A model generated the notes under the pieces. That model saw only the letters and a program-made list of their open reading frames with translations. It was not told where the DNA came from and made no database searches. Shown here piece after piece: positions 48,796 through 63,000 of a stretch of 64,000 nucleotides of DNA (its first letter is position 1; each line of letters opens with the position of its first letter). A program made the translations under genes and the position numbers. Source of the stretch: Liolophura sinensis (Eukaryota > Mollusca > Polyplacophora > Chitonida > Chitonidae); assembly GCF_032854445.1 (NCBI RefSeq), contig NW_027017986.1, positions 62,001 to 126,000 of the forward strand. Reading direction: 5' to 3'.

Positions 48796-51700
48796 GACCA
48801 GTCGCGATTGTACATAGTTAATGTAGCCGATTTCAATTCGCAAAAAGACCAGGTAAAAATCCAAAAGTGGAAAAACTGATCCAATGCTGCTGGTAAGAGG
48901 CTAATCCGACGTATTTTGTGACGAGAAAACGAATGGTGCAAACCGCGTTGCTCTCCGACCAATACGTTTGGCTGTAGCCACAAATGAATAATCATTGATG
49001 TCAAGATCACGTGCCCAGCAACGGCTCTTACGCCATGGAAACCAAGGAAATTTGCAATTTTTCAACAGCTGGAGATGCCTGGCCCAATTGCGCATTTTTG
49101 GCACCTTATTGATGTGGGTCAGTGTTCAATTGTACTTTTTACAGCGGACTGTATCAAGTACCTTGTGTTTTTTTCATATACATATGGTGTGGTTTTTCTA
49201 CATGTAGATAAACACATTGAGTTTGTCTTCGACTTAGAAGTAAGACAACTGCTGGGTGAGTTAAATGGGCTTTGCCCAAAGATTTGACGTCGTCTGGGCT
49301 ACCGAAGGGCACATAACTTATAATGAAAAGTTGAATATAGTAATGACCAGTCGCGATGGTACACAGTTAATGTAGCCGATTTCAATTAGAAAAAATACCA
49401 GGCTAAAATCCAAAAGTGGAAAAACTGTTCCAATGCTGCTGGTAAGAGGCTAATCCGACGTATTTTTTGACGAGAAATCGAATGGTGCAAACCGCGTTGC
49501 TCTGCGACCAATACTTTTGGCTGTAGCCACAAATGAATAATCATTGATGTCAAGATCACGTGCCCAGCAACGGCTCTTACTCCATGGAAACCAAGGAAAT
49601 TTGCAATTTTTCAACAGCTGGAGATGCCTGGCCCAATTGCGCATCTTTTGGCACCTTATTGATGTGGGCCAGTGTTCAATTGTAGTTTTTACAGCGGACA
49701 GTATCAAGTACCTTGTGTTTTCTTTATATACAAATGGTGTGGTTTTTCTACATGTAGATAAAGACATTGAGTTTGTCTTCGACTTAGAAGTAAGACAACT
49801 GCTGGGTGAGTTAAATGGGCTTGGCCAGAAGATTTGACGTCGTCTTGGCTACCGAAGGGCACATAACTTATAATGAAAAGTTGAATATAGTAATGACCAG
49901 TCGCGATTGTACATAGTTAATGTAGCCGATTTCAATTAGCAAAAAGACCAGGTAAAAATCCAAAAGTGGAAAAACTGTTACAATGCTGCTGGTAAGAGGC
50001 TAATCCGACGTATTTTGTGACGAGAAATCGAATGGTGCAAACCGCGTTGCTCTCCGACCAATACGTTTTGCTGTAGCCACAATTGAATGATCATTGATGT
50101 CAAGATCACGTGCCCAGCAACGGCTCTTACTCCATGGAAACTATAGAAATTTGCAATTTTTCAACAGCTGGAGATGCCTGGCACAATTGCGCATCTTTTG
50201 GCACCTTATTAATGTGGGTCAGTGTTCAATTGTACTTTTTGCAGCAGACTGTATCAAGTACCTTGTGTTTTTTATATACAAATGGTGTGGTTATTCTACA
50301 TGTAGATAAAGACATTGAGTTTGTCTTCGGCTTAGAAGTAAGACATTTGCTGGGTGAGTTAAATGGGCTTGGCCCAAAGATTTGACGTCGTCTGGGCTAC
50401 CGAAGGGCACATAGCTTATAATGAAAAGTTGAATATAGTAATGACCAGTCGCGATGGTACATAGTAAATGTAACCGATTTCAATTCGCAAAAAGACCAGG
50501 CAAAAATCCAAAAGTGGAAAAACTGTTCCAATGCTGCTGGTAAGAGGCTAATCCGACGTATTTTTTGACGAGAAATCGAATGGTGCAAACCGCGTTGCTC
50601 TCCGACCAATACTTTTGGCTGTAGCCACAAATGAATAATCATTGATGTCAAGATCACGTGCCCAGCAACGGCTCTTACTCCATGGAAACCAAGGAAATTT
50701 GCAATTTTTCAACAGCTGGAGATGCCTGGCCCAATTGCGCATCTTTTGGCACCTTATTAATGTGGGTCAGTGTTTAATTGTACTTTTTGCAGCAGACTGT
50801 ATCAAGTACCTTGTGTTTTTTTTTATATACAAATGGTGTGGTTTTTCTACATGTAGATAAAGACATTGAGTTTGTCTTCGACTTAGAAGTAAGATATTTG
50901 CAGGGTGAGTTAAATGGGCTTGGCCCAAAGATTTGACGTCGTCTGGGCTACCGAAGGGCACATAACTTATAATGAAAAGTTGAATATAGTAATGACAAGT
51001 CGCGATGGTACATAGTAAATGTAACCGATTTCAATTCGCAAAAAGACCAGGCAAAAATCCAAAAGTGGAAAAACTGTTCCAATGCTGCTGGTAAGAGGCT
51101 AATCCGACGTATTTTTTGACGAGAAATCGAATGGTGCAAACCGCGTTGCTCTCCGACCAATACTTTTGGCTGTAGCCACAAATGAATAATCATTGATGTC
51201 AAGATCACGTGCCCAGCAACGGCTCTTACTCCATGGAAACCAAGGAAATTTGCAATTTTTCAACAGCTGGAGATGCCTGGCCCAATTGCGCATCTTTTGG
51301 CACCTTATTGATGTGGGTCAGTGTTCAATTGTACTTTTTACAGCGGACTGTATCAAGTACCTTGTGTTTTTTTTATATACAAATGGTGTGGTTTTTCTAC
51401 ATGTAGATAAAGACATTGAGTTTGTCTTCGACTTAGAAGTAAGACATTTGCTGGGTGAGTTAAATGGGCTTGGCCCAAAGATTTGACGTCGTCTGGGCTA
51501 CCGAAGGGCACATAACTTATAATAAAAAGTTGAATATAGTAGTGACCAGTTGCGATTGTACATATTTAATGTAGCCGATTTCAAATCGCAAAAAGACCAG
51601 GTAAAAATCCAAAAGTGGAAAAACTGATCCAATGCTGCTGCTAAACGGCTAATCCGACGTATTTTGTGACGAGAAATCGAATGGTGCAAACCGCGTTGCT

Positions 51701-52093
51701 CTCCGACCAATACGTTTGGCTGTAGCCACAAATGAATAATCATTGATGTCAAGATCACGTGCCCAGCAACGGCTCTTACTCCATGGAAACCAAGGAAATT
51801 TGCAATTTTTCAACAGCTGGAGATGCCTGGCCCAATTACGCATCTTTTGGCACCTTATTGATGTGGGTCAGTGTTCAATTGTACTTTTTACAGCGGACTG
51901 TATCCTGTACCTTGTGTTTTTCTTATATACAAATGGTGTGGTTTTTCTACATGTAGATAAAGACATTGAGTTTGTCTTCGACTTAGAAGTAAGACATTTT
52001 CTGGGTGAGTTAAATGGGCTTGGCCCAAAGATTTGACGTCGTCTGGGCTACCGAAGGGCACATAACTTATAATGAAAAGTTGAATATAGTAAT
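48796..52093 (+). repeat. Monomers 89-94, first copy of a six-monomer block
   Basis: Monomer starts are 48796, 49345, 49895, 50443, 50994 and 51544. Markers shared with units 98-103 are: unit 89, gagaaaacgaa, cttacgccatgg, catatacatatgg and ataaacac; unit 90, gatggtacacag, agaaaaaatacc, gggccagtg, cggacagt and gttttcttta; unit 91, cttcggctta and catagctta; unit 92, aaatgtaaccg and tttgcaggg; unit 93, aaatgtaaccg; unit 94, tagtgaccagttgc, catatttaatg and tcaaatcgc. No gene is visible. Confidence 0.87.
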
Positions 52094-53743
52094 GACCAGT
52101 CGCGATTGTACATAGTTAATGTAGCCGATTTCAATTAGCAAAAAGACCAGGCAAAAATCCAAAAGTGGAAAAACTGTTCCAATGCTGCTGATAAGAGGCT
52201 AATCCGACGTATTTTTTGACGAGAAATCGAATGGTGCAAACCGCGTTGCTCTCCGACCAATACTTTTGGCTGTAGCCACAAATGAATAATCATTGATGTC
52301 AAGATCACGTGCCCAGCAACGGCTCTTACTCCATGGAAACCAAGGAAATTTGCAATTTTTCAACAGCTGGAGATGCCTGGCCCAATTGCGCATCTTTTGG
52401 CACCTTATTGATGTGGGTCAGTGTTCAATTGTACTTTTTACAGCGGACTGTATCAAGTACCTTGTGTTTTTTTATATACAAATGGTGTGGTTTTTCTACA
52501 TGTAGATAAAGACATTGAGATTGTCTTCGACTTAGAAGTAAGACATTTGCTGGGGGAGTTAAATGGGCTTGGCCCAAAGATTTGACGTCGTCTGTGCTAC
52601 CGAAGGGCACATAACTTATAATGAACAGTTGAATATAGTAATGACCAATGGCGATTGTACATAGTTAATGTAGCCGATTTCAATTCGCAAAAAGACCAGG
52701 CAAAAATCCAAAAGTGGAAAAACTGTTCCAATGCTGTTGGTAAGAGGCTAATCCGACGTATTTTGTGACGAGAAATCGAATGGTGCAAACCGCGTTGCTC
52801 TCCGACCAATACTTTTGGCTGTAGCCACAAATGAATAATCATTGATGTCAAGATCACGTGCCCAGCAACGGCTCTTACTCCATGGAAACCAAGGAAATTT
52901 GCAATTTTTCAACAGCTGGAGATGCCTGGCCCAATTGCGCATCTTTTGGCACCTTATTGATGTGGGTCAGTGTTCAATTGTACTTTTTACAGCGGACTGT
53001 ATCAAGTACCTTGTGTTTTTTTCATATACAAATGGTGTGGTTTTTCTACATGTAGATAAACACATTGAGTTTGTCTTCGACTTAGAAGTAAGACAACTGC
53101 TGGGTGAGTTAAATGGGCTTTGCCCAAAGATTTGACGTCGTCTGGGCTACCGAAGGGCACATAACTTATAATGAAAAGTTGAATATAGTAATGACCAGTC
53201 GCGATGGTACACAGTTAATGTAGCCGATTTCAATTAGAAAAAATAGCAGGCTAAAATCCAAAAGTGGAAAAACTGTTCCAATGCTGCTGGTAAGAGGCTA
53301 ATCCGACGTATTTTTTGACGAGAAATCGAATGGTGCAAACCGCGTTGCTCTCCGACCAATACGTTTGGCTGTAGCCACAAATGAATAATCATTGATTTCA
53401 AGATCACGTGCCCAGCAACGGCTCTTACTCCATGGAAACCAAGGAAATTTGCAATTTTCAACAGCTGGAGATGCCTGGCCCAATTGCGCATCTTTTGGCA
53501 CCTTATTTATGTGGGTCAGTGTTCAATTGTACTTTTTACAGCGGACTGTATCAAGTACCTTGTGTTTTTTTTATATACAAATGGTGTGGTTTTTTCTACA
53601 TGTAGATAAAAGACATTGAGTTTGTCTTCGACTTAGAAGTAAGACAACTGCTGGGTGAGTTAAATGGGCTTGGCCCAAAGATTTGACGTCGTCTGGGCTA
53701 CTGAAGGGCACATAAATTATAATGAAAAGTTGAATATAGTAAT
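52094..53743 (+). repeat. Satellite array, monomers 95-97 between the two blocks
   Basis: Monomer starts are 52094, 52643 and 53193. Unit 95 carries cattgagattg, tgggggag and atgaacagttg. Unit 96 starts with gaccaatggc and has gctgttgg. These resemble units 109-110 (59804, 60359) more than their neighbours. Unit 97 has agaaaaaatagc, gatttcaag and ttatttatg. No gene is visible. Confidence 0.9.
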
Positions 53744-56700
53744 GACCAGTCGCGATGGTTACATAGTTAATGTAGCCGATTTCAATTCGCAAAAAGACCA
53801 GGTAAAAATCCAAAAGTGGAAAAACTGATCCAATGCTGCTGGTAAGAGGCTAATCCGACGTATTTTGTGACGAGAAAACGAATGGTGCAAACGCGTTGCT
53901 CTCCGACCAATACGTTTGGCTGTAGCCACAAATGAATAATCATTGATGTCAAGATCACGTGCCCAGCAACGGCCCTTACGCCATGGAAACCAAGGAAATT
54001 TGCAATTTTTCAACAGCTGGAGATGCCTGGCCCAATTGCGCATCTTTTGGCACCTTATTGATGTGGGTCAGTGTTCAATTGTACTTTTTACAGCGGACTG
54101 TATCAAGTACCTTGTGTTTTTTTCATATACATATGGTGTGGTTTTTCTACATGTAGATAAACACATTGAGTTTGTCTTCGACTTAGAAGTAAGACAACTG
54201 CTGGGTGAGTTAAATGGGCTTTGCCCAAAGATTTGACGTCGTCTGGGCTACCGAAGGGCACATAACTTATAATGAAAAGTTGAATATAGTAATGACCAGT
54301 CGCGATGGTACACAGTTAATGTAGCCGATTTCAATTAGAAAAAATACCAGGCTAAAATCCAAAAGTGGAAAAACTGTTCCAATGCTGCTGGTAAGAGGCT
54401 AATCCGACGTATTTTTTGACGAGAAATCGAATGGTGCAAACCGCGTTGCTCTCCGACCAATACTTTTGGCTGTAGCCACAAATGAATAATCATTGATGTC
54501 AAGATCACGTGCCCAGCAACGGCTCTTACTCCATGGAAACCAAGAAATTTGCAATTTTTCAACAGCTGGAGATGCCTGGCCCAATTGCGCATCTTTTGGC
54601 ACCTTATTGATGTGGGCCAGTGTTCAATTGTACTTTTTACAGCGGACAGTATCAAGTACCTTGTGTTTTCTTTATATACAAATGGTGTGGTTTTTCTACA
54701 TGTAGATAAAGACATTGAGTTTGTCTTCGACTTAGAAGTAAGACAACTGCTGGGTGAGTTAAATGGGCTTGGCCCAAAGATTTGACGTCGTCTTGGCTAC
54801 CGAAGGGCACATAACTTATAATGAAAAGTTGAATATAGTAATGACCAGTCGCGATTGTACATAGTTAATGTAGCCGATTTCAATTAGCAAAAAGACCAGG
54901 TAAAAATCCAAAAGTGGAAAAACTGTTCCAATGCTGCTGGTAAGAGGCTAATCCGACGTATTTTGTGACGAGAAATCGAATGGTGCAAACCGCGTTGCTC
55001 TCCGACCAATACGTTTGGCTGTAGCCACTATTGAATGATCATTGATGTCAAGATCACGTGCCCAGCAACGGCTCTTACTCCATGGAAACCATAGAAATTT
55101 GCAATTTTTCAACAGCTGGAGATGCCTGGCACAATTGCGCATCTTTTGGCACCTTATTAATGTGGGTCAGTGTTCAATTGTACTTTTTGCAGCAGACTGT
55201 ATCAAGTACCTTGTGTTTTTTATATACAAATGGTGTGGGTTTTTCTACATGTAGATAAAGACATTGAGTTTGTCTTCGGCTTAGAAGTAAGACATTTGCT
55301 GGGGTTAAATGGGCTTGGCCCAAAGATTTGACGTCGTCTGGGCTACCGAAGGGCACATAGCTTATAATGAAAAGTTGAATATAGTAATGACCAGTCGCGA
55401 TGGTACATAGTAAATGTAACCGATTTCAATTCGCAAAAAAGACCAGGCAAAAATCCAAAAGTGGAAAAAACTGTTCCAATGCTGCTGGTAAGAGGCTAAT
55501 CCGACGTATTTTTTGACGAGAAATCGAATGGTGCAAACCGCGTTGCTCTCCGACCAATACTTTTGGCTGTAGCCACAAATCAATAATCATTGATGTCAAG
55601 ATCACGTGCCCAGCAACGGCTCTTACTCCATGGAAACCAAGGAAATTTGCAATTTTTCAACAGCTGAGATGCCTGGCCCAATTGCGCATCTTTTGGCACC
55701 TTATTAATGTGGGTCAGTGTTCAATTGTACTTTTTGCAGCAGACTGTATCAAGTACCTTGTGTTTTTTTTTATATACAAATGGTGTGGTTTTTCTACATG
55801 TAGATAAAGACATTGAGTTTGTCTTCGACTTAGAAGTAAGACATTTGCAGGGTGAGTTAAATGGGCTTGGCCCAAAGATTTGACGTCGTCTGGGCTACCG
55901 AAGGGCACATAACTTATAATGAAAAGTTGAATATAGTAATGACCAGTCGCGATGGTACATAGTAAATGTAACCGATTTCAATTCGCAAAAAGACCAGGCA
56001 AAAATCCAAAAGTGGAAAAACTGTTCCAATGCTGCTGGTAGAGAGGCTAATCCGACGTATTTTTTGACGAGAAATCGAATGGTGCAAACCGCGTTGCTCT
56101 CCGACCAAATACTTTTGGCTGTAGCCACAAATGAATAATCATTGATGTCAAGATCACGTGCCCAGCAACGGCCTCTTACTCCATGGAAACCATAGAAATT
56201 TGCAATTTTTCAACAGCTGGAGATGCCTGGCCCAATTGCGCATCTTTTGGCACCTTATTGATGTGGGTCAGTGTTCAATTGTACTTTTTACAGCGGACTG
56301 TATCAAGTACCTTGTGTTTTTTTTATATACGAAATGGTGTGGTTTTTCTACATGTAGATAAAGACATTGAGTTTGTCTTCGACTTAGAAGTAAGACATTT
56401 GCTGGGTGAGTTAAATGGGCTTGGCCCAAAGATTTGACGTCGTCTGGGCTACCGAAGGGCACATAACTTATAATGAAAAGTTGAATATAGTAGTGACCAG
56501 TTGCGATTGTACATATTTAATGTAGCCGATTTCAAATCGCAAAAAGACCAGGTAAAAATCCAAAAGTGGAAAAACTGATCCAATGCTGCTGGTAAGAGGC
56601 TAATCCGACGTATTTTGTGACGAGAAAATCGAATGGTGCAAACCGCGTTGCTCTCCGACCAATACTTTTGGCTGTAGCAACAAATGAATAAGCATTGATG

Positions 56701-57046
56701 TCAAGATCACGTGCCCAGCAACGGCTCTTACTCCATGGAAACCAAGGAAATTTGCAATTTTTCAACAGCTGGAGATGCCTGGCCCAATTGCGCATCTTTT
56801 GGCACCTTATTGATGTGGGTCAGTGTTCAATTTTACTTTTTACAGCCGGACTGTATCAAGTACCTTGTGTTTTTTTTATATACAAATGGTGTGGTTTTTC
56901 TACATGTAGATAAAGACATTGAGTTTGTCTTCGACTTAGAAGTAAGACATTTGCTGGGTGAGTTAAATGGGCTTGGCCCAAAGATTTGACGTCGTTTGGG
57001 CTACCGAAGGGCACATAACTTATAATGAAAAGTTGAATATAGTAAT
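53744..57046 (+). repeat. Monomers 98-103, second copy of the six-monomer block
   Basis: Monomer starts are 53744, 54294, 54843, 55389, 55941 and 56495. Each unit matches the unit nine places upstream in its private variants, at offsets of 4,946-4,951 bp. The copy has extra one-base indels not in the first copy (for example aaccaagaaa near 54541, tgtgggttt near 55235, a missing tgag near 55300, ggtagagagg near 56037 and accaaatac near 56104). Unit 103 has atttttact-type and cagccggactg changes. No gene is visible. Confidence 0.86.
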
Positions 57047-60000
57047 GACCAGTCGCGATTGTACATAGTTAATGTAGCCGATTTCAATTAGAAAAAAAAC
57101 CAGGCAAAAATCCAAATATAGAAAAACTGTTCCAATGCTGCTGGTAAGAGGCTAATCCGACGTATTTTTTGACGAGAAATCGAATGGTGCAAACCGCGTT
57201 GCTCTCCGACCAATACTTTTGGCTGTAGCCACAAATCAATAATCATTGATGTCAAGATCACGTGCCCAGCAACGGCTCTTACTCCATGGAAACCAAGGAA
57301 ATTTGCAATTTTTCAACAGCTGGAGATGCCTGGCCCAATTGCGCATCTTTTGGCACCTTATTGATGTGGGTCAGTGTTCAATTTTACTTTTTACAGCGGA
57401 CTGTATCAATTACCTTGTGTTTTTTTTATATACAAATGGTGTGGTTTTTCTACATGTAGATAAAGACATTGAGTTTGTCTTCGACTTAGAAGTAAGACAT
57501 TTGCTGGTTGAGTTAAATGGGCTTGGCCCAAAGATTTGACGTCGTCTGGGCTACCGAAGGGCACATAGCTTATAATAAAAAGTTGAATATAGTAATGACC
57601 AGTCGCGATGGTACATAGTAAATGTATCCGATTTCAATTCGCAAAAAGACCAGGCAAAAATCCAAAAGTGGAAAAACTGTTCCAATGCTGCTGGTAAGAG
57701 GCTAATCCGACGTATTTTTTGACGAGAAATCGAATGGTGCAAACCGCGTTGCTCTCCGACCAATACTTTTGGCTGTAGCCACAAATGAATAATCATTGAT
57801 GTCAAGATCACGTGCCCAGCAACGGCTCTTACTCCATGGAAACCAAGGGAAATTTGCAATTTTCAACAGCTGGAGATGCCTGGCCCAATTGCGCATCTTT
57901 TGGCACCTTATTAATGTGGGTCAGTGTTTAATTGTACTTTTTGCAGCAGACTGTATCAAGTACCTTGTGTTTTTTTTTTTATATACAAATGGTGTGGTTT
58001 TTCTACATGTAGATAAAGACATTGAGTTTGTCTTCGGACTTAGAAGTACGACATTTGCTGGGTGAGTTAAATGGGCCTTGGCCCAAAGATTTGACGTCGT
58101 CTGGGCTACCGAAGGGCACATAACTTATAATGAAAAGTTGAATATAGTAATGACCAGTCGCGATTGTACATAGTTAATGTAGCCGATTTCAATTAGAAAA
58201 AATACCAGGCAAAAATCCAAAAGTGGAAAAACTGTTCCAATGCTGCTGGTAAGAGGCTAATCCGACGTATTTTTTGACGATAAATCGAATGGTGCAAACC
58301 GCGTTGCTCTCCGACCAATACTTTTGGCTGTAGCCACAAATGAATAATCATTGATGTCAAGATCACGTGCCCAGCAACGGCTCTTACTCCATGGAAACCA
58401 AGGAAATTTGCAATTTTTCAACAGCTGGAGATGCCTGGCCCAATTGCGCATCTTTTGGCACCTTATTGATGTGGGTCAGTGTTCAATTGTACTTTTTACA
58501 GCGGACTGTATCAAGTACCTTGTGTTTTTTTTATATACAAATGGTGTGGTTTTTCTACATGTAGATAAAGACATTGAGTTTGTCTTCGACTTAGAAGTAC
58601 GACATTTGCTGGGTGAGTTAAATGGGCTTGCCAAAGATTTGACGTCGTCTGGGCTACCGAAGGGCACATAACTTATAATGAAAAGTTGAATATAGTAATG
58701 ACCAGTCGCGATTGTACATAGTTAAAGTAGCCGATTTCAATTAGCAAAAAGACCAGGTAAAATTCCAAAAGTGGAAAAACTGTTCCAATGCTGCTGGTAA
58801 GAGGCTAATCCGACGTATTTCTTGGACGAGAAATCGAATGGTGCAAACCGCGTTGCTCTCCGACCAATACTTTTGGCTGTAGCCACAAATGAATAATCAT
58901 TGATGTCAAGATCACGTGCCCAGCAACGGCTCTTACTCCATGGAAACCAAGGAAATTTGCAATTTTTCAACAGCTGAGATGCCTGGCCCAATTGCGCATC
59001 TTTTGGCACCTTATTGATGTGGGTCAGTGTTCAATTGTACTTTTTACAGCGGACTGTATCAAGTACCTTGTGTTTTTTTTTATATACAAATGGTGTGGTT
59101 TTTCTACATGTAGATAAAGACATTGAGTTTTGTCTTCGACTTAGAAGTAAGACATTTGCTGGGTGAGTTAAATGGGCTTGGCCCAAAGATTTGACGTCGT
59201 CTGGGCTACCGAAGGGCACATAACTTATAATGAAAAGTTGAATATAGTAATGACCAGTCGCGATTGTACATAGTTAATGTAGCCGATTTCAATTCGCAAA
59301 AAGACCAGGCAAAAATCCAAAAGTGGAAAAACTGTTCCAATGCTGCTGGTAAGAGGCTAATCCGACGTGTTTTTTGACGAGGAAATCGAATGGTGCAAAC
59401 CGCGTTGCTCTCCGACCAATACTTTTGGCTGTAGCCACAAATGAATAATCATTGATGTCAAGATCACGTGCCCAGCAACGGCTCTTACTCCATGGAAACC
59501 AAGGAAATTTGCAATTTTTCAAACAGCTGGGAGATGCCTGGCCCAATTGCGCATCTTTTGGCACCTTATTGATGTGGGTCAGTGTTCAATTGTACTTTTT
59601 ACACCGCACTGTATCAAGTACCTTGTGTTTTTTTTATATACAAATGGTGTGGTTTTTCTACATGTAGATAAAGACATTGAGTTTGTCTTCGACTTAGAAG
59701 TAAGACAACTCCTGGTTGAGTTAAATGGGCTTGCCCAAAGATTTGACGTCGTCTGGGCTACCGAAGGGCACATAACTTATAATGAAAAGTTGAATATAGT
59801 AATGACCAGTCGCGATTGTACATAGGTAATGTAGCGATTTCAATTCGCAAAAAGACCAGGCAAAAATCCAAAAGTGGGAAAAAACTGTTCCAATGCTGTT
59901 GGTAAGAGGCTAATCCGACGTAATTTTTGGACGAGAAATCGAATGGTGCAAACCGCGTTGCTCTCCGACCAATACTTTTGGCTGTAGCCACAAATGAATA

Positions 60001-63000
60001 ATCATTGATGTCAAGATCACGTGCCCAGCAACGGCTCTTACTCCATGGAAACCAAGGAAATTTGCAATTTTTCAACAGCTGGAGATGCCTGGCCCAATTG
60101 CGCATCTTTTGGCACCTTATTGATGTGGGTCAGTGTTTTAATTGTACTTTTTACAGCGGACTGTATCAAGTACCTTGTGTTTTTTTTTATATACAAATGG
60201 TGTGGTTTTTCTACATGTAGATAAAGACATTGAGATTGTCTTCGACTTAGAAGTAAGACATTTGCTGGGGGAGTTAAATGGGCTTGGCCCAAAGATTTGA
60301 CGTCGTCTGGGCTACCGATGTTCACATAACTTTATAACGAACAGTTGAATATAGTAATGACCAGTCGCGATTGTACATAGTTAATGTAGCCGATTTCAAT
60401 TCGCAAAAAGACCAGCAAAAATCCAAAGTGGAAAAACTGTTCCAATGCTGTTGGTAAGAGGCTAATCCGACGTATTTTTTGACGAGAAATCGAATGGTGC
60501 AAACCGCGTTGCTCTCCGACCAATACTTTTGGCTGTAGCCACAAATGAATAAGCATTGATGTCAAGATCACGTGCCCAGCAACGGCTCTTACTCCATGGA
60601 AACCAAGGAAATTTGCAATTTTTCAACAGCTGGAGATGCCTGGCCCAATTGCGCATCTTTTGGCACCTTATTGATGTGGGTCAGTGTTCAATTGTACTTT
60701 TTACAGCGGACTGTATCAAGTACCTTGTGTTTTTTTTATATACAAATGGTGTGGTTTTTCTACATGTAGATAAAGACATTGAGTTTGTCTTCGACTTAGA
60801 AGTAAGACATTTGCTGGGTGAGTTAAATGGGCTTGGCCCAAAGATTTGACGTCGTCTGGGCTACCGAAGGGCACATAACTTATAATGAAAAGTTGAATAT
60901 AGTAATGACCAGTCGCGATTGTACATAGTTAATGTAGCCGATTTCAATTCGCAAAAAGACCAGGCAAAAATCCAAAAGTGGAAAAACTGTTCCAATGCTG
61001 CTGGTAAGAGGCTAATCCGACGTACTTTTTGACGAGAAATCGAATGGTGCAAACCGCGTTGCTCTCCGACCAATACTTTTGGCTGTAGCCACAAATGAAT
61101 AATCATTGATGTCAAGATCACGTGCCCAGCAACGGCTCTTACTCCATGGAAACCAAGGAAATTTGCAATTTTTCAACAGCTGGAGATGCCTGGCCCAATT
61201 GCGCATCTTTTGGCACCTTATTGATGTGGGTCAGTGTTCAATTGTACTTTTTACAGCGCACTGTATCAAGTACCTTGTGTTTTTTTTATATACAAATGGT
61301 GTGGTTTTTCTACATATAGATAAAGACATTGAGATTGTCTTCGACTTAGAAGTAAGACATTTGCTGGGTGAGTTAAATGGGCTTGGCCCAAAGATTTGAC
61401 GTCGTCTGGGCTACCGAAGGGCACATAATTTATAATGAAAAGTTGAATATAGTAATGACCAGTCGCGATTGTACATAGTTAATGTAGCCGATTTCAATTC
61501 GCAAAAAGACCAGGCAAAAATCCAAAAGTGGAAAAACTGTTCCAATGCTGCTGGTAAGAGGCTAATCCGACGTATTTTTTGACGAGAAATCGAATGGTGC
61601 AAACCGCGTTGCTCTCCGACCAATACTTTTGGCTGTAGCCACAAATGAATAATCATTGATGTCAAGATCACGTGCCCAGCAACGGCTCTTACTCCATGGA
61701 AACCAAGGAAATTTGCAATTTTTCAACAGCTGGAGATGCCTGGCCCAATTGCGCATCTTTTGGCACCTTATTAATGTGGGTCAGTGTTCAATTGTACTTT
61801 TTACAGCGGACTGTATCAAGTACCTTGTGTTTTTTTTATATACAAATGGTGTGGTTTTTCTACATGTAGATAAAGACATTGAGATTGTCTTCGACTTAGA
61901 AGTAAGACATTTGCTGGGGGAGTTAAATGGGCTTGGCCCAAAGATTTGACGTCGTCTGTGGTACCGAAGGGCTCATAACTTATAATGAAAAGTTGAATAT
62001 AGTAATGACCAGTCGCGATTGTACATAGTTAATGTAGCCGATTTCAATTCGCAAAAAGACCAGGCAAAAATCCAAAAGTGGAAAAACTGTTCCAATGCTG
62101 TTGGTAAGAGGCTAATCCGACGTATTTTTTGACGAGAAATCGAATGGTGCAAACCGCGTTGCTCTCCGACCAATACTTTTTCCTGTAGCCACAAATGAAT
62201 AATCATTGATGTCAAGATCACGTGCCCAGCAACGGCTCTTACTCCATGGAAACCAAGGAAATTTGCAATTTTTCAACAGCTGGAGATGCCTGGCCCAATT
62301 GCGCATCTTTTGGAACCTTGTTGATGTGGGTCAGTGTTCAATTGTACTTTTTACAGCGGACTGTATCAAGTACCTTGTGTTTTTTTTATATACAAATGGT
62401 GTGGTTTTTCTACATGTAGATAAAGACATTGAGTTTGTCTTCGACTTAGAAGTACGACATTTGCTGGGTGAGTTAAATGGGCTTGGCCCAAAGATTTGAC
62501 GTCGTCTGGGCTACCGAAGGGCACATAACTTATAATGAAAAGTTGAATATAGTAATGACCAGTCGCGATTGTACATAGTTAATGTAGCCGATTTCAATTC
62601 GCAAAAAGACCAGGCAAAAATCCAAAAGTGGAAAAACTGTTCCAATGCTGCTGGTAAGAGGCTAATCCGACGTATTTTTTGACGAGAAATCGAATGGTGC
62701 AAACCGCGTTGCTCTCCGACCAATACTTTTGGCTGTAGCCACAAATGAATAATCATTGATGTCAAGATCACTTGCCCAGCAACGGCTCTTACTCCATGGA
62801 AACCAAGGAAATTTGCAATTTTTCAACAGCTGGAGATGCCTGGCCCAATTGCGCATCTTTTGGCACCTTATTGATGTGGGTCAGTGTTCAATTGTACTTT
62901 TTACAGCGGACTGTATCAAGTACCTTGTGTTTTTTTTATATACAAATGGTGTGGTTTTTCTACATGTAGATAAAGACATTGAGTTTGTCTTCGACTTAGA

